Source: Hemicentrotus pulcherrimus (Eukaryota > Echinodermata > Echinoidea > Camarodonta > Strongylocentrotidae). From it: a DNA stretch of 16,884 nt. Location: assembly GCA_003118195.1 (NCBI GenBank), contig BEXV01000817.1:110430-127313 (forward strand). Direction: 5' to 3'. A model generated the notes under the pieces. The model saw only the letters and a program-made list of their open reading frames with translations, searched no databases and was not told the DNA's origin. The stretch's first letter is position 1. Every line of letters begins with the position of its first letter. The position numbers and the translations under genes were made by a program. Of the stretch, positions 16,828 through 16,884 are shown piece after piece.

Positions 16828-16884
16828 CAGGGACGGATCCAGAAGGTAGCACAGGAGGCATGTGCCCCCTACCCCCCCCCCCCC
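16828..16884 (+). mobile_element. Start of a hAT-like element running into poly-C at the window edge
   Basis: The string CAGGGACGGATCCAGAAGG followed by AGGAGGCATGTGCCCCC and poly-C resembles the CAG-G-GCGGATCCAG type of hAT terminal inverted repeat, a family pattern recalled rather than searched. Only one end is inside the window, so the 8-bp target duplication cannot be tested. Confidence 0.5.

Overview
This window looks like AT-rich nuclear DNA of a marine invertebrate animal, most likely a non-vertebrate deuterostome such as an echinoderm. That assignment is an inference. It rests on GT-AG split exons with phase-1 junctions, immunoglobulin and death-domain coding exons, tRNA-derived SINE-like sequence and several kinds of non-autonomous DNA transposons. 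There are no bacterial-type compact ORFs, and both window ends run into poly-C, which suggests contig edges or poly-C-bearing repeats.

The coding content is best explained as one plus-strand, multi-exon gene for a type I membrane receptor. Its exons in order are: a V-type Ig domain (3172-3519), a second Ig domain with a Ser/Thr/Pro stalk (4364-4765), the transmembrane helix (5862-5912), a basic juxtamembrane segment (6828-6893), a complete death-domain-like module (10781-11023), further death-domain-like halves (11535-11802, 12026-12249, 12921-13134), and less certain 3' exons (15416-15464, 15508-15621, a candidate 5-nt exon at 16522, and 16603-16774). The first five exons all join in phase 1. 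The signal-peptide exon and promoter were not found and the 3' end may lie beyond the window. Ligand binding outside the cell and death-fold signalling inside it would be the natural reading, as in an innate immune or cell-death receptor. The combination of two Ig domains, a TM helix and tandem death domains is not one I recognise as a named receptor.

Between and before the exons the DNA is rich in mobile elements. At about 2078-2948 one MITE has inserted, in opposite orientation, into another copy of the same family, with a TAA target duplication. At 4123-4326 there is a 98-bp-arm, almost perfect hairpin just upstream of the second Ig exon. The 3.9-kb intron between TM and death-domain exons holds two diverged 1.1-kb direct repeats, a partial third copy, and a four-copy minisatellite built on a 29-nt hairpin. 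A tRNA-like SINE (13219-13450) and a 1.22-kb Tc1/mariner-like element with about 200-bp inverted ends (13538-14758) occupy the intron after 13134. The window finishes in what looks like the start of a hAT-type element. The long open reading frames inside these repeats are not considered genes.
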